Of a stretch of 45,303 bases of DNA, positions 1 through 10,247 are shown one piece after another. How positions within the stretch are numbered: position 1 is the stretch's first letter; every line of letters starts with the position of its first letter. The translations under genes and the position numbers were made by a program. The notes under the pieces were generated by a model, which was not told where the DNA came from, made no database searches, and saw nothing but the letters and a program-made list of their open reading frames with translations. The stretch is from Pigoraptor chileana (lineage: Eukaryota > Opisthokonta > Filasterea): the NCBI GenBank assembly GCA_943704495.1, contig CALSCR010001328.1, positions 1 to 45,303 of the forward strand, written 5' to 3'.

Positions 1-1535
1 GGGGGGGGATCATGCAAGGTTTGCGACTCAGCCGCGGAAGTGTGAGTCCGCGTGCAGTGCTAAATTTAGTCCGCCGCTGGTAATTAAGCCAAGATCACGT
101 GATCATTCACATTCGCTGCCGGTGAACGGCAATGGAGAGCGCCACATCAGCGATCAATTAAGCTTAGAGCTTAGCATCCGCAACAACGTATCTTAAAAAA
201 CACAATGGGCTCTGTTGGTGCTCATTGAAAGGAAGGGTGCGAGTACCACCGCCGCACGGCCGCAGATTCCGTGTCCCGTCCGCCAGCGGCTATTCGCCTG
301 GCCAGATGCACCTTACTACATCAACAGCACCGGCGGCGGCGAGGCTCGTATTGTGACCCCGGATGACTGCCGGCTCCACCTCCACGCCAACTGAGCTATC
401 TTACAGTTGGAAAATGCGAGACCGCCGACTGTTCTGCCGGGCCAGAAAGCCTGTATAACTGTCCGCAGCGTGACAGTTGGAAACTGGGGGCTTCATTCGC
501 AGCTGTGAATTGTATCCGAGGCGGCCCGCAGCTATATCGGCGCCGGGCTCAGTAGTGATGGTCCGTGATTCCGGCAGTAGTCGGAGCCACAACAGCCACT
601 AATGGGACATTAACGGGGGACTTATGTCACGTGGGTCCGCACGTGATCAGGACCAGATCTATTTTGTGACGAGCTCTCGGAAAAGGACCTAAGGGACTAA
701 TAGATAGACTTCTTCGGGCAAAGCCAAGGGTGGCGGCTTTGGGATGCTCCGGCTAGGGGCTTTGGTGCCAGTGGTTGTTAGTGTGTCTCTGTTTACAATC
801 GGCTTGTGTGTGTGAGTGGACCGTGACCGGCGTATTTGTAGGTGCTGTTGCCGCACCACAGCGGCGGCAGTTGTACGTCGGCAGTGGAGTTGTTTGATTA
901 AACGTTTTGTGTATTCAACGGGGCGTTGTTTACCACTCGGCAGTGGTATTTCTTTACTGCGGTTTTGAGATAGCTGTTGGGCCGGCAGTTGGCGGGGTCG
1001 ATTGATTGACCGAGTGTGTAGAACCGGCGCCCTGAGCCTTTGCGGCCGGGCCTCTCGCGAGGGCACGTGATCCCGGGATCTAACAATGATAACAGATAAA
1101 AATAGCCGAGATAAAAATAAGGACCGGCAAAGTAAAAGCCAAGAAAGTGCGGCATGCACAGACTGGCAGACAGGAACGGTGCATGCACATGCAGGCCTAG
1201 ACAGACCTGAGTGAGAGAACGGTGCATGCACATGCAGGCCTAGACAGACCTGAGTGAGACAGGAACGGTGCATGCACATGCACACCCAGACAGACCTGAG
1301 TTGACAGGATTACGCGTTTCAATAAAACGGCCGGTGTCGCTGCCGGATTTCGGGAGTTGGCCGAGCACTATGCATAATAATCGACGCAATGAAATTGTGC
1401 ATCAGTCTATGTAAGTGCTGTCCGAGAACTTTCGGTTACGTTCACGCATTCGTTTGTCTGCAGTGCACTGACGGAAAGAGCCACAAAGAACACAATAGCA
1501 AAACAAACACAAAAACACACTAAAAAAAGAACAAA
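1..1535. other. gene-free 5' region with short repeats and palindromes
   Basis: No convincing gene was found on either strand: the open frames are short, lack recognisable domains and run through repeats. The stretch opens with eight G. It carries 12-bp palindromes GATCACGTGATC (93-104) and GATCCCGGGATC (1069-1080), four CACGTG sites (96, about 626 and 639, 1064) and a three-copy tandem repeat (1174-1307). The heptamer CGGCAGT recurs near 571, 879, 938 and 981. The last 200 bases are A-rich just before the P450 start codon and probably hold its promoter and leader, though no TATA box is evident. Confidence 0.5.
1174..1307. repeat. three tandem copies of a 43-46 bp unit
   Basis: The unit begins GAACGGTGCATGCACATG and starts at 1174, 1217 and 1263. 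Copies one and two are nearly identical and continue through GACAGACCTGAG; copy three is diverged in its middle. Each unit contains the palindromic core TGCATGCA. It is non-coding. Confidence 0.85.
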
Positions 1536-2799
1536 ATGCGTCCCGATGGCGCTGCCCAGCGACCGCACTCAGTCGTGGCTGTTTTTCTTGTTGGGCTATC
1601 CGCGGGTGGTGTGCTCATTGACACGGATCGAAAGGGTCAGTCCTTCAGAGACCTTTGCAAGGCCGTTGCGCGAAAACTTAAACTAAGCACATGTGAGCTT
1701 GTCGACAAAAACGGCGACATTTTGGCTGATACAGATGCTGTCAAGAAGGAAGAAATCTTGTTCGCACGGAGCGTCAGCTTGGGTTCCAATGCATCGGCAA
1801 CTGCAAGCACAACAAACAGAAGTGAGGCTGGCGTCGCTGCAAACTCCGGCCATGGTACATCCGCTTCATTGACGACATCTTCACGCTGCGGAGGGACTCT
1901 GGTCGCCGTGTTCGCGCGTCATGGAAAGAAGACTGCAGTCGCCGGGATGGGCCATCTCTACGACATTTCCCAGTGTCCCACCCTGCGTGAACTTGCGGTG
2001 CGCGTGTCGTCTGATTTGATGATATCCCCCATCAAACTTACGGCTGCCGATGGAACGAATGCACCCGTGTCCGCATCACAGTGGGCATCCGTGGGTCAAC
2101 CCAATTCCATCCGCATCATGTTTGCGACGGAAGATGTGTCCCTCGTGTCTGATGCTAAAATTCTTGCGTCAAAGAGCGAGCCAGGCAAGAAGATCCCCTG
2201 GGGACCACGTGCCCCGTTTGTCGGTTGGTACACGCGCGCATTCTAAAAGTCTGAAGTGGATAAAGGGTATGCTGCACTTCTTGCACGAAATTATATTTAC
2301 GTTCCGTCTTTGGTAATGGGCAACGGGGAATGTTTTTGCCGCGGGCCGTCCACAGGAAGTGTGCCTTACCTCGTTCCCGATACGACGCGCAAAGTTGCCC
2401 GCATGTGTGAGGAGAACGGCGGTATCTTCCGCATGAGCATAATGGGCGTCGACTGGGTGATTGTCAGGTGTGTAATGTATGCCCCGCACTATGTCTCTGT
2501 GTGTCGTGTGCCTGTTTGTGCCGTTCGATTCAGTCTTCCCCTTACTGTAGCGCGCACATTCTGTAGTTTAGTCACGAACCACCAACACTTGTTGCATCAT
2601 CCACACATACATACACAAGCATTCACTGTCACATGGCTCACATCGCATACTTACCAGTATTCTCTTACATACCTGTTTAATAGACCCAGCTTGAATCCTA
2701 ACGCCTATACACACTCTCTCTGTCACACACAATATGCACACTTGTGGTCATGGGAGTAGTGCCTATTATAACTCGTATCAATAAGACAATATCTTGAAT

Positions 2800-2831
<32 letters not shown>

Positions 2832-3451
2832 ATGCCCATACACTCCATTCTCAATCGATGAATCCACATGCTTCAGCGACCCGGAAATCATCAAAGAAAT
2901 CGAGGAAAAGCACGAAATTTATGCAAAGATATCTCGCGATGGCACCGTTTACGAATCGTTTGCTGAGGTCGGCGGGCGTGGTTTGTTCACAGTGAGCGAC
3001 GACGACGAAGCGCTTGGCATCAACCACCGCATTGGGCTTCATTGAGGAGCTATCGCAGAAAAAGGCTGCGGGAGAGGCAATACCCAAAGTCACCCTTTAC
3101 TTTGGCTGTCGATCGCCCGCCGACGATTTCATCTACGGCGATGCACTCAACGCATACCTTTCGAACGGCGTCTTGCATGCACTGCGCCTCGCCTTCTCCC
3201 GCGCAGAGTCACTCGGACACAGTCGCAATTATGTGCAGGATCTGATGGCTGCGGATGCAAATGCCATCCGTCTCGCACTGTCGACCGAGGGCGGCCGCGT
3301 GATGGTGTGCGGGAGTGCGCGTCGGATGGGTGCTGACGTGTGGGCCACTCTGGCGCGCATCATCTCCGAGTCTGCTGAGAGCGTTGACGGTGCCGAATTC
3401 CTCGGCAAACTGCGTGCGGATGGGCGCTATTTGGAGGATATCTGGGGGTGA
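1536..3451 (+). pseudogene. self-sufficient cytochrome P450-reductase (CYP102/CYP505-like) with a large internal deletion
   Basis: Exons are 1536-2223, 2356-2467 and 2877 to about 3030, after which the text jumps to the last 140 residues of the reductase in another frame (about 3026-3451). Exon 1 encodes two ubiquitin-fold-like modules (about residues 13-85 and 110-200; fold call tentative), then the P450 entry motif WGPRAPFVG. Splicing at 2224-2355 removes an in-frame TAA and gives GPRAPFVGSVPYL. Exons 2 and 3 encode IFRMSIMG, VSDPEIIKEI, GRGLFTVSDDDE and ALGINHRI, matching the P450 N-terminus to helix C; the usual helix-C Trp is not seen. The 3' part (LGFIEEL, LYFGCRSP, YVQDLM, VMVCGSARRMG, GRYLEDIW) is the NADPH-binding end of a P450 reductase. 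The heme cysteine region, FMN domain and most of the FAD domain, about 800 codons, are absent and the frame shifts at the joint. It is either a real deletion or an assembly collapse. Confidence 0.75.
2806..2832. repeat. (CA)n microsatellite in P450 intron 2
   Basis: An uninterrupted CA run lies about 45 bp upstream of the acceptor at 2875-2876, inside the intron 2468-2876. Confidence 0.9.
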
Positions 3452-3605
3452 CCTCTACGACAAAGGGATCGGCAGCAATACACATTGTGTTTTTATATAA
3501 AAGTAAGCTAAGTTAGTAGGTTGCAGCGTGGGTTACGTCGCGTCCAAAAAGTGTTACAACAACAACAAACAATCAAGGAAGAATAGGATTTTTTTTGAAC
3601 GGGAA

Positions 3606-3648
3606 AATCCCGAGTTTACTCCCATCGAATCCCGAGTTTACTCCCATC
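3606..3648. repeat. direct repeat of a 21-bp unit, period 22
   Basis: Two exact copies of AATCCCGAGTTTACTCCCAT (plus a C) start at 3606 and 3628. The palindrome at 3658 follows 10 bp later. Confidence 0.85.
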
Positions 3649-3657
3649 AGCTGGCGT

Positions 3658-3689
3658 ATTAATTATTACGAGATCTCGCAATAATTAAT
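3658..3689. repeat. 32-bp near-perfect palindrome
   Basis: The outer arms ATTAATTATT and AATAATTAAT are exact reverse complements. The centre CGAGATCTCG is itself palindromic. Only one base pair of sixteen mismatches. It could extrude as a cruciform or bind a dimeric protein; no function is known. Confidence 0.85.
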
Positions 3690-4011
3690 CCCGCAAAAAA
3701 GTAATGAGAAGATTCATTCATGTGAAGAGCTTCCATACAAGAGCCATAGTAATTTGAATTAATTTCCAACAGAAAGTTGAATGTGTGGGTTTTCTCTCTT
3801 TTTTTTTTGCTTTTGGCTTTCCCAATCACACGCGCGCTCACTCACAACACGACCACAACACACACACAGACACACACACACACACGACACGCATACTCCT
3901 CTGTGTCTGTTGTCTCTGCGTCCTTTCTTTCGTCCAGCAAACCATTTATTTGTGACAGGGAAAGTTCCGTAATCTCATTTGTGATCGTGCTTTTCATACA
4001 ACCTAGCGAAA

Positions 4012-5123
4012 ATGCCGAGCTTTCAGATTTTGCTTGAGCCCCGAGGGGCGGTCAAGTTCATCCAGATGGTTCGTGGATTAACTTTTGTCCAAATAACAAC
4101 ATGGTCTTGACTTGCATGATGGTCTCCTCACAAGTATGCATGCGCGCCTCAGCTCATTTGGCAATTCCTGCTGTGGGCATGTTATCGCATCCTTAACGAC
4201 GCACGAGACATTTGCTTTGCCAAAAGTTTGCCGTGTGCACCGACAACTAGTTCGGCCAGGCACTTGTACAATTGTATGAAATGCCTCTTTTTATCAGACG
4301 CATTGACGGTGGTCTGCACTTCAATGCTCGAACTCAGTATTCTCATATCAATGGGTGCCACCTTCACTCCCACAATTCATTTCCACTCCAGCGCACATAG
4401 AGTTTCACTCACATTTCCTGCTCTCTTCTCGTGTACAGGTCTTGTCCATCGTGGCCTTTGCGCTCACTGTCCAGTCGGAGTGCCATGTTGGCTACAAGGA
4501 CTTTCATGGAAAGGACGGCAACTACATCAAATTCTTTATTGCCATTGGCATCATTTCGTTCATTCTGTCGACGGCGCTCCTCATCATTTACATTGCGGCG
4601 TTTGACCGCATGCCGGCCGTCTTCAACCTTGCCGAGGCCATCACAACGGCCGTGTACGCGTTCCTCTGGCTTCTTGCATCTGCCCTCCTCGCCACTGCCG
4701 TCAACGACACCAACTTCGGCACTTGCAATTCACTGGAGACGAATTACAAGTCATCGACGGTTTGTGGTGGCACATCGTGTTGTATTTGTCGTGTCGTGAA
4801 GTAGCGTGTGCATGTGCGAATGTTGTTATTGTATTTCTCGATCGGGTTGATTCTGAACGTTCTGCAATTGTATTGTGTCAGACATAAGTAGAATAGTTGT
4901 AATTCGTATCGGAGATTGATTCTGAGGTCTATTGAATTTTGATCGAATGCTCAACTCGTTTCGCACAATATCGACATTTTTCAACCACCCTACTGTCGCA
5001 AACCAAATCATACAACAGATCATTGGGTTCGTTCTCATGCTTCTCTACATTGGCGGCACATACTTTGTGTACAAGGACCACCGCGATGGACGCCACGGTG
5101 GTGGCAACCCCTCGTCTGTTTAA
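4012..5123 (+). CDS. synaptophysin/synaptogyrin-like four-TM MARVEL protein
   Basis: Three phase-0 exons: 4012-4068, 4439-4759 and 5019-5123, giving about 160 residues. The first exon ends LLEPRGAVKFIQM and joins VLSIVAFAL, matching the synaptophysin start (an EP.GFVK.LQW motif leading into TM1). Exon 2 encodes the end of TM1, a first luminal loop with one Cys, TM2 (FIAIGIISFILSTALLIIY) and TM3 (ITTAVYAFLWLLASALLA), then a loop with one Cys. Exon 3 is TM4 (IIGFVLMLLYIGGTYFVYK) and a short His/Gly tail, aligning with the VVFGFLNLVLWVG.WFV end of synaptophysins. Family members sit in small secretory vesicles and shape membrane; no catalytic role is expected. Donors are GTTCGT and GTTTGT. The exon 3 acceptor (AACAG before 5019) has a weak pyrimidine tract; an alternative at 4926 would need another donor and give a longer loop. 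Confidence 0.82.
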
Positions 5124-5580
5124 AGACCGGATGCAAAGTCTATTGTGCCTATGCCCCGTATGCCCCGTACGCACGTTGTGAGTTTGCCGCGGGCCTTTTG
5201 GGCACACTACACTCGCTGAGGGTGTTGAACTTGGACACAAATCAAAACACGCTGGAGATCGAAATGAATTAAATTGTTTATTTCGAACGATTCATGCCTT
5301 TGTGGCTGCGCAGTTGCCAACTGCCCGCCTTGTCGTTGTAAACAGGCACCGCAGACTACAGAGGGGGTGGCCAGCTGGTTTTTGCCACACATATGGGGGG
5401 AACGGCGTGTTACAACGCAGATAGAACCAATCGCAACGCATATTTATATTAATACGATACGCCGAGAATTATGCAACACATAACCCAGCCACATCCAAAA
5501 CTAAATGTCAGCGATTCTGTGCCACAGACAAAGGGCAATTGGACACACGGGGAGTGTGTGGCCCACAATCAGAGCCTAGC
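5124..5580. other. convergent 3' intergenic region
   Basis: This lies between the stop of the synaptophysin-like gene and the stop of the cyclase gene on the other strand. No gene is visible. It should hold both 3' untranslated regions; an AATAAA for the minus strand is at 5277-5282. Confidence 0.55.
5277..5282 (-). terminator. possible polyadenylation signal AATAAA of the cyclase gene
   Basis: On the minus strand this is AATAAA, about 300 nt past the cyclase stop codon. The hexamer is canonical but short, so it may be chance. Confidence 0.35.
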
Positions 5581-8500
5581 CTACACACTACCCCTGGCCT
5601 TTCCCTCAAAGTGGCGCACAAGCGACTCAACTCGTGCCATCATTGCGCGCCTCCGTTCACTTTCCTTCTCGGCCGCATCAAGCGCAGCCGACGCACCCGC
5701 GCCCACCGCCGCCCCCGCCGGCACGCGATGTGAGTGTGTTGCGGGTGATGCCGCCACTGCGGCTGACAGCTGCGCGCGGAGTGTATCGGCGTCTGCCCGC
5801 AGCATGCCAACTTCAGCCGAAAGCGCAGAAATCGTATCAACGAGCTCTGCGTGAAGCCCGTCTCCCTCAGACACTCTTGCCTCCAGCGAACCCACAGCAC
5901 GTGACAGGGCTGCACGATCCTCTTCGGCATTCCGCAGACGCTCTCTCAGTGCCGCCACATACTGCTTCCGGTGAGTGACGAGATCCGCGATCGCATCCGT
6001 CTCCATTGCAAGTGTGGCGAGAGCAAGATCTTGCTCTGACGGCGCCGAATCAGACCTCGATACCACGAGGGGACCACGTGACCCTGAATACACGGACGGC
6101 GTTGCTGTCGATTCGCTGGCGACGCTCGACTCGCGAGAGAGTGATGGGAGAGGAAGGGTACGCCACTCGTTGTCGTCCGTGCTGCATGCATCGGCGTCGC
6201 ACTGAGCCATGCTTGCGATCGCCGCGCGCGCACGGGCGTAAACGGCCTGTGCAGCCATGCGCCGCGCCCTCTCGTGCTCCACTTTTGCGTTCATGGTGAA
6301 GATTTGCGAGTCGAAGTCGTCCATCTTTGTCGTGAGCGTGCGATTGCGCAATAAAGCGTCAGCAACGGCCTTCCGAAGACCATCGTGCTCCCGTCGAAAC
6401 AGTTCAATCTGCGTGTGTTAAACATCGATGAAATCCGATTAACTTGGCTATCGCGTCGGACATTTTGTTTTCGTATGTTGATCAGCAAATGCATTGCTTT
6501 TTAAATGTTTTTAACTGTGGTTGAAAATGTTGGAGACATACCTGTTCATAGGCAAGGTTGAGAGACGCCGGGTCTGTGTCCTGAGCTTTGCGCATGTCTG
6601 GAGGGGAGTTGAGAGGGACAAATTTAGCTGGGATTCGATCGTGGGCGATTGATGCGGTTGTAATGTACACAGAAAGCACACGCTCTGAATGCATCAAATT
6701 GCGACCGCCCATCCCCTCTCCCCCCCCTCCACACACACAGAAACTGACGCCACCAATCACCCAATCAACAATAATCAACACGCACAACACACAAGCAAGC
6801 AAGTATGAATGCACGCATGCACACACACACACACGCACACACCATCGAGCGCCTTTCGCAGAACCATCGCCTCGCCGGATGCATCCTCCGACTGGCGTGC
6901 TATTCGCTGGAGCCGCCCGACAAGCCTGTCATTCGCGGCCTGCAGTTCGTGCAGCTGTGCCATGGCCCACTGGGGCCCACCCGTCTCATCTGCTGCCGAT
7001 GTCTGCGCATCTGGGGGAGCAAACTGCCTGTGCGGAAGGCGGTTCGATGTCAACTCATATAAACTCACGGTGCCGTCAATGCCCCGGAGGTAGTGGTCTC
7101 CGATGGCAACCGTTGATATTCCAGAGTCGTCTACCGGGCAGAGTGTGCTATCGCCAGCCTCTCCGTCTGCTCCATTCGCACCGATTCTGCCGATTTCATT
7201 GCGATACGAGTTGAAAGCGTGCTCACTGAGCAGCGTCTGTCCTCCACGCGCCATGCCCGCCACATGCATAACCAGGGACGCATCGGGCCCAATGTATTGC
7301 GTTCGCCTGGATGCAGCCTCCTCCACGCACGTCGGATGTCCCGTGTGCATCGCCACCTTCAGTCGCAGGCCACGATGGGTGGCACGCGGAAGCGAATCGG
7401 CCTTCACGTCAACAGCACACGTCTCCCCAAACACAACGCACGCCTGGGGAAGGTCCAGAAGCGCCTCTGGCCACTCGGCGTCAAGCATCGACCGGTGCAC
7501 TTCCGCACAAAACTGCGCGGCATCACGTGACGATGAAAATGCAGCCATCCAGGTGCACGCCTCCGATCGGACCTCGTATCCACCAAGCTTCTCAGTGCAT
7601 GCACGAAGTGTGTTGTCATGGACGCACATGGCATGCTTTGTTACCGCAAAGTTGGCTGACCAGAGGTCCTCCGCCCCCTCCACCCGGCAATAGACGAGCG
7701 TGACACGACCGGATGGACCGGGTAACTCTTTGGACATGGTACTGTCTTTGTCGACATCGACAATGGCCTGCAGTGGAGGAAACGTACGTCCGGCGATCTC
7801 TTTTGGTAGAATCTGCACGACAACATTATAACAAACAACAGCAAAACATCACCCATCAGATCTTCATAAACAACAAAATTAGTGACAAACGGACACATAG
7901 CAAATTAACTCACCTGGTATATGCGCTGGCGAGTATCCAGACCCTTGAGTGCATGCTCACCGAGATCGACGACGACGGGCGATCCAATAGCCTTGAGGTC
8001 GGGCTCAATTTCCGCCAGCACTGCGTCGGACAAGAGCACCTGTCCACCCTTTGCAAGCGACTCGACGCGGGCTGCGCGGTTCACAAAGGGCCCAAAATAG
8101 TCTGTGCGGCCGCTGATGGGGTTCTGATGGACCATTGACGGGACGCCACAGTGCACGCCCATGCGCACCCGCAGACCCCTGAACAGCGGCTCACCGGTGG
8201 GGAGAACGAGCAGCTGAGAGTCCGATTGGCCGTGGAGAACGCCCGGCCAGTCGGCGGAGAGAAGCTCGATTTGTGCACGCATGCACCATTTGACCTGGAT
8301 TGGAAAATGCAGAACGAGCGGGGTATGAAAGAAAGACCCAAAAAGAAAGAATAACAGAGCAAGATCATGTGATTCTCGATACCCGTATTCTTATTGGACA
8401 ACTTATTTGAATTAGAACCCACCGCCGGCAACGCCTCTTGGAAGCACACCATGAATGCATCGCCAACCGTTTTCACTTCGTAACCACCAATTTCGGCGAG

Positions 8501-10247
8501 CAGCCGTCGCAGAATGGCGTCGTGTGTCGACAGCGCCCGTGACATGTCCTCTGGACACGATTCCCAGAGTCCCGTGCTCCCCTGTATGTCCGTGTACACC
8601 AGCGTCACTCGTCCCTGCGGCGCCCGTTCAGACCACGCCGCTATGCTAGCCGCAAACTTTCCCAACTTTGCAGCAAATTCCTCGCACTGACAGCGCGTTC
8701 GCAGCAGTTCAGCTTCGAGGTTGCTTTGACGGACAAGGAGGGAGTTGACTCGGTCAAAAGCGGCCGTGAGTCCAGTGTTACCCGCTGGACGGTGGAGTGC
8801 CTGAGGAATGGGACAGATGAAGTTATAGGGTATTTGGAGTAGCCACAACAAAGTAGCCGGAACACACATGCAAACATGCGCAGTAGTAACGCACATGCAC
8901 ACAACCAAATATAGACACTCACATCCAGCTGATGCTTGAGCTCGCTAATTTCTTTTTCAAAGTCCCGGTTTCTGTTTTCAAATTCGAGCCGAATCCACTC
9001 GCGAAACTTTTGCGCGGCCTCGCTCACGTGACTGTCACCCTCGGAAAAGAGTTCATGTGAGAGCAACTCGAACACGTCCACACCGCTTACTCGGTGCAAT
9101 ACTCCTGTAATAATACAACAGTCGCACGTGAATATCAGCAAATAGGGATTGCAATTGGCTGTCGCAGATTGCACATCATACTCGAGTCAACAAATTACAC
9201 ACTTTGGACAACTGCTCATTCGTACTTCAATAATACACACACACACACACTCTCTCTCTCCCTCTCTCTCCCTCCCTCTCTCTCTCTTTCTCTATGTTGG
9301 TGTCGATGGGCTTATGCCTAAGGCGTTTTGAGTACTGAAGCTCTCTCTCTCTCCCACATTGCGGAGTCCATAAGCACAGCGCCTGAGACACTGACTTGAT
9401 CCTACATCTCTCTATACACAGATGTGGAGTCCATGGGCACAGCGCCTAAGACACTGACTTGAATCTCGCTCTACACACACACACAGATAAATTGCCACAA
9501 ACACAACAAACACTCAGACAACCGCTCACCTTGCTTCCGCCAGGGACGCACCCAGTCTTCCCTGGGATTGAGCAGCTTGTCCAGCGGAACCGCAAGCTCG
9601 GCAGACGACCGCCTCACGTGACTGCCACCACCCGTGTTGTCGCGCGCAGCCAGTTTTTCAACAGGCACTGCAACTTCAACTGACGACCGCCTCACGTGGG
9701 TCCCTCCTCCAGTGCCCACATCAAGCTCTCGCCGTCGCGATGCCGGCAAGCTTCTTCTCCGCTCCCTGCTCCCGATTCCCGCAGACAATTTGCCCACATC
9801 AATGCAATCATCGGACACTCGGCGCTCCCTTTTCACCGTCTCCTCCCCAGTACTGTGCAAGGAGCTTGCAGAAGAATGCACAGAGGGCGGTGCAGAACCA
9901 GCCCCAAACGGAGGCGCAGTATCAACGCGCAGTCGCACACCACGTGGGGACGCAAGCGGGCTCGTCGTTGGCGAGCCACCACGCCCAAGTTCAGTGGCTG
10001 ATATCACACGCCGGTCAGCCTTTCCCATTGCCCCCAGTGACGTGCCAACATTTTTGCTCACGTGGAGATCATCAGACGACTTGGAGCTGGGAAGGCGAGG
10101 AATATCGAGTGTTGGCGAACCGCTGCGCTGTCGATGGAGTGGCGCAGGCGACTTCAGAAGCCCATCCTTTCGAGTGTCGGCAACCATACTGGCGGAGGCG
10201 CCGCCATTGCTACCAATAGCGGCGGCTCCCGCGGAGAGTCGTTTCAT
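5581..10247 (-). CDS. soluble class III adenylyl cyclase with tandem catalytic domains, the second degenerate
   Basis: Seven exons (10247-9530, 9104-8923, 8800-8423, 8294-7914, 7812-6843, 6597-6542, 6408-5581) give about 1,170 residues with consistent phases. Residues 1-240 are Ser/Arg-rich and disordered, with two near-identical HVRRSS.E.AVP segments. A coiled-coil stretch precedes catalytic domain 1 (about 361-553). Domain 1 has both metal-binding Asp (YTDIQGST, D371; TVGDAF), adenine-type Lys and Asp (EVKTVGD; RTDYFGP) and the transition-state Asn/Arg (VNRAAR). Domain 2 (about 590-800) keeps the fold signature (RVTLVY, GGYEV, GGQTLLS), but all these residues are replaced: CRVEG, EVRSEACTW, TQYIGP, SLVMH. 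A long C-terminal coiled coil follows (exons 6-7). No membrane segment is seen, so the protein is probably cytosolic. The start is the first in-frame ATG after an upstream stop at 10287-10289. Catalysis would need two domain-1 copies to pair, if the family dimer geometry holds. Confidence 0.88.
9246..9292. repeat. (CT)n low-complexity tract in cyclase intron 1
   Basis: A CT-rich run with scattered CCC and TTT follows a short CA run and lies directly next to the dispersed repeat copies. Confidence 0.85.
9298..9471 (-). repeat. three tandem copies of a dispersed ~45 bp repeat in cyclase intron 1
   Basis: Copies lie at about 9298-9340 (diverged), 9361-9411 and 9424-9471. On the plus strand the core reads GGAGTCCATGGGCACAGCGC followed by CTAAGACACTGACTTG. 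CT runs separate and precede them. The same unit occurs at 34913-34970 and, inverted, at 40969-41013. Confidence 0.85.

Larger units (their letters stand above)
3452..4011. other. intergenic region between P450 3' end and synaptophysin-like gene
   Basis: No gene is visible. It holds a doubled 22-bp unit (3606-3648), a 32-bp near-perfect palindrome (3658-3689), a T-run (3798-3807) and a CA-rich stretch (about 3855-3890). The part just upstream of 4012 should contain the promoter of the synaptophysin-like gene; no TATA box is obvious. Confidence 0.5.

Noticed and set aside
689-1285. Minus-strand open frame of 198 codons in the first region
   Set aside because: Much of it reads through the tandem repeat at 1174-1307, has no recognisable domain, and overlaps palindromes; it looks like chance.
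1174-1307. CRISPR-like array
   Set aside because: There are only three adjacent copies with no unique spacers, in a eukaryotic genome.
1-1400. Possible retroelement or LTR remnant
   Set aside because: The region has repeats and an AATAAA near 1320, but no paired terminal repeats, coding remnants or target duplication could be seen.
2256-2759. Separate gene beginning after the TAA at 2244
   Set aside because: The stop lies inside an intron (2224-2355); splicing gives a clean P450 N-terminus.
4927-5018. Longer exon 3 for the synaptophysin-like gene
   Set aside because: It needs a phase-1 donor and a poor acceptor, and would insert about 30 residues where the phase-0 model aligns TM4 directly with the family.
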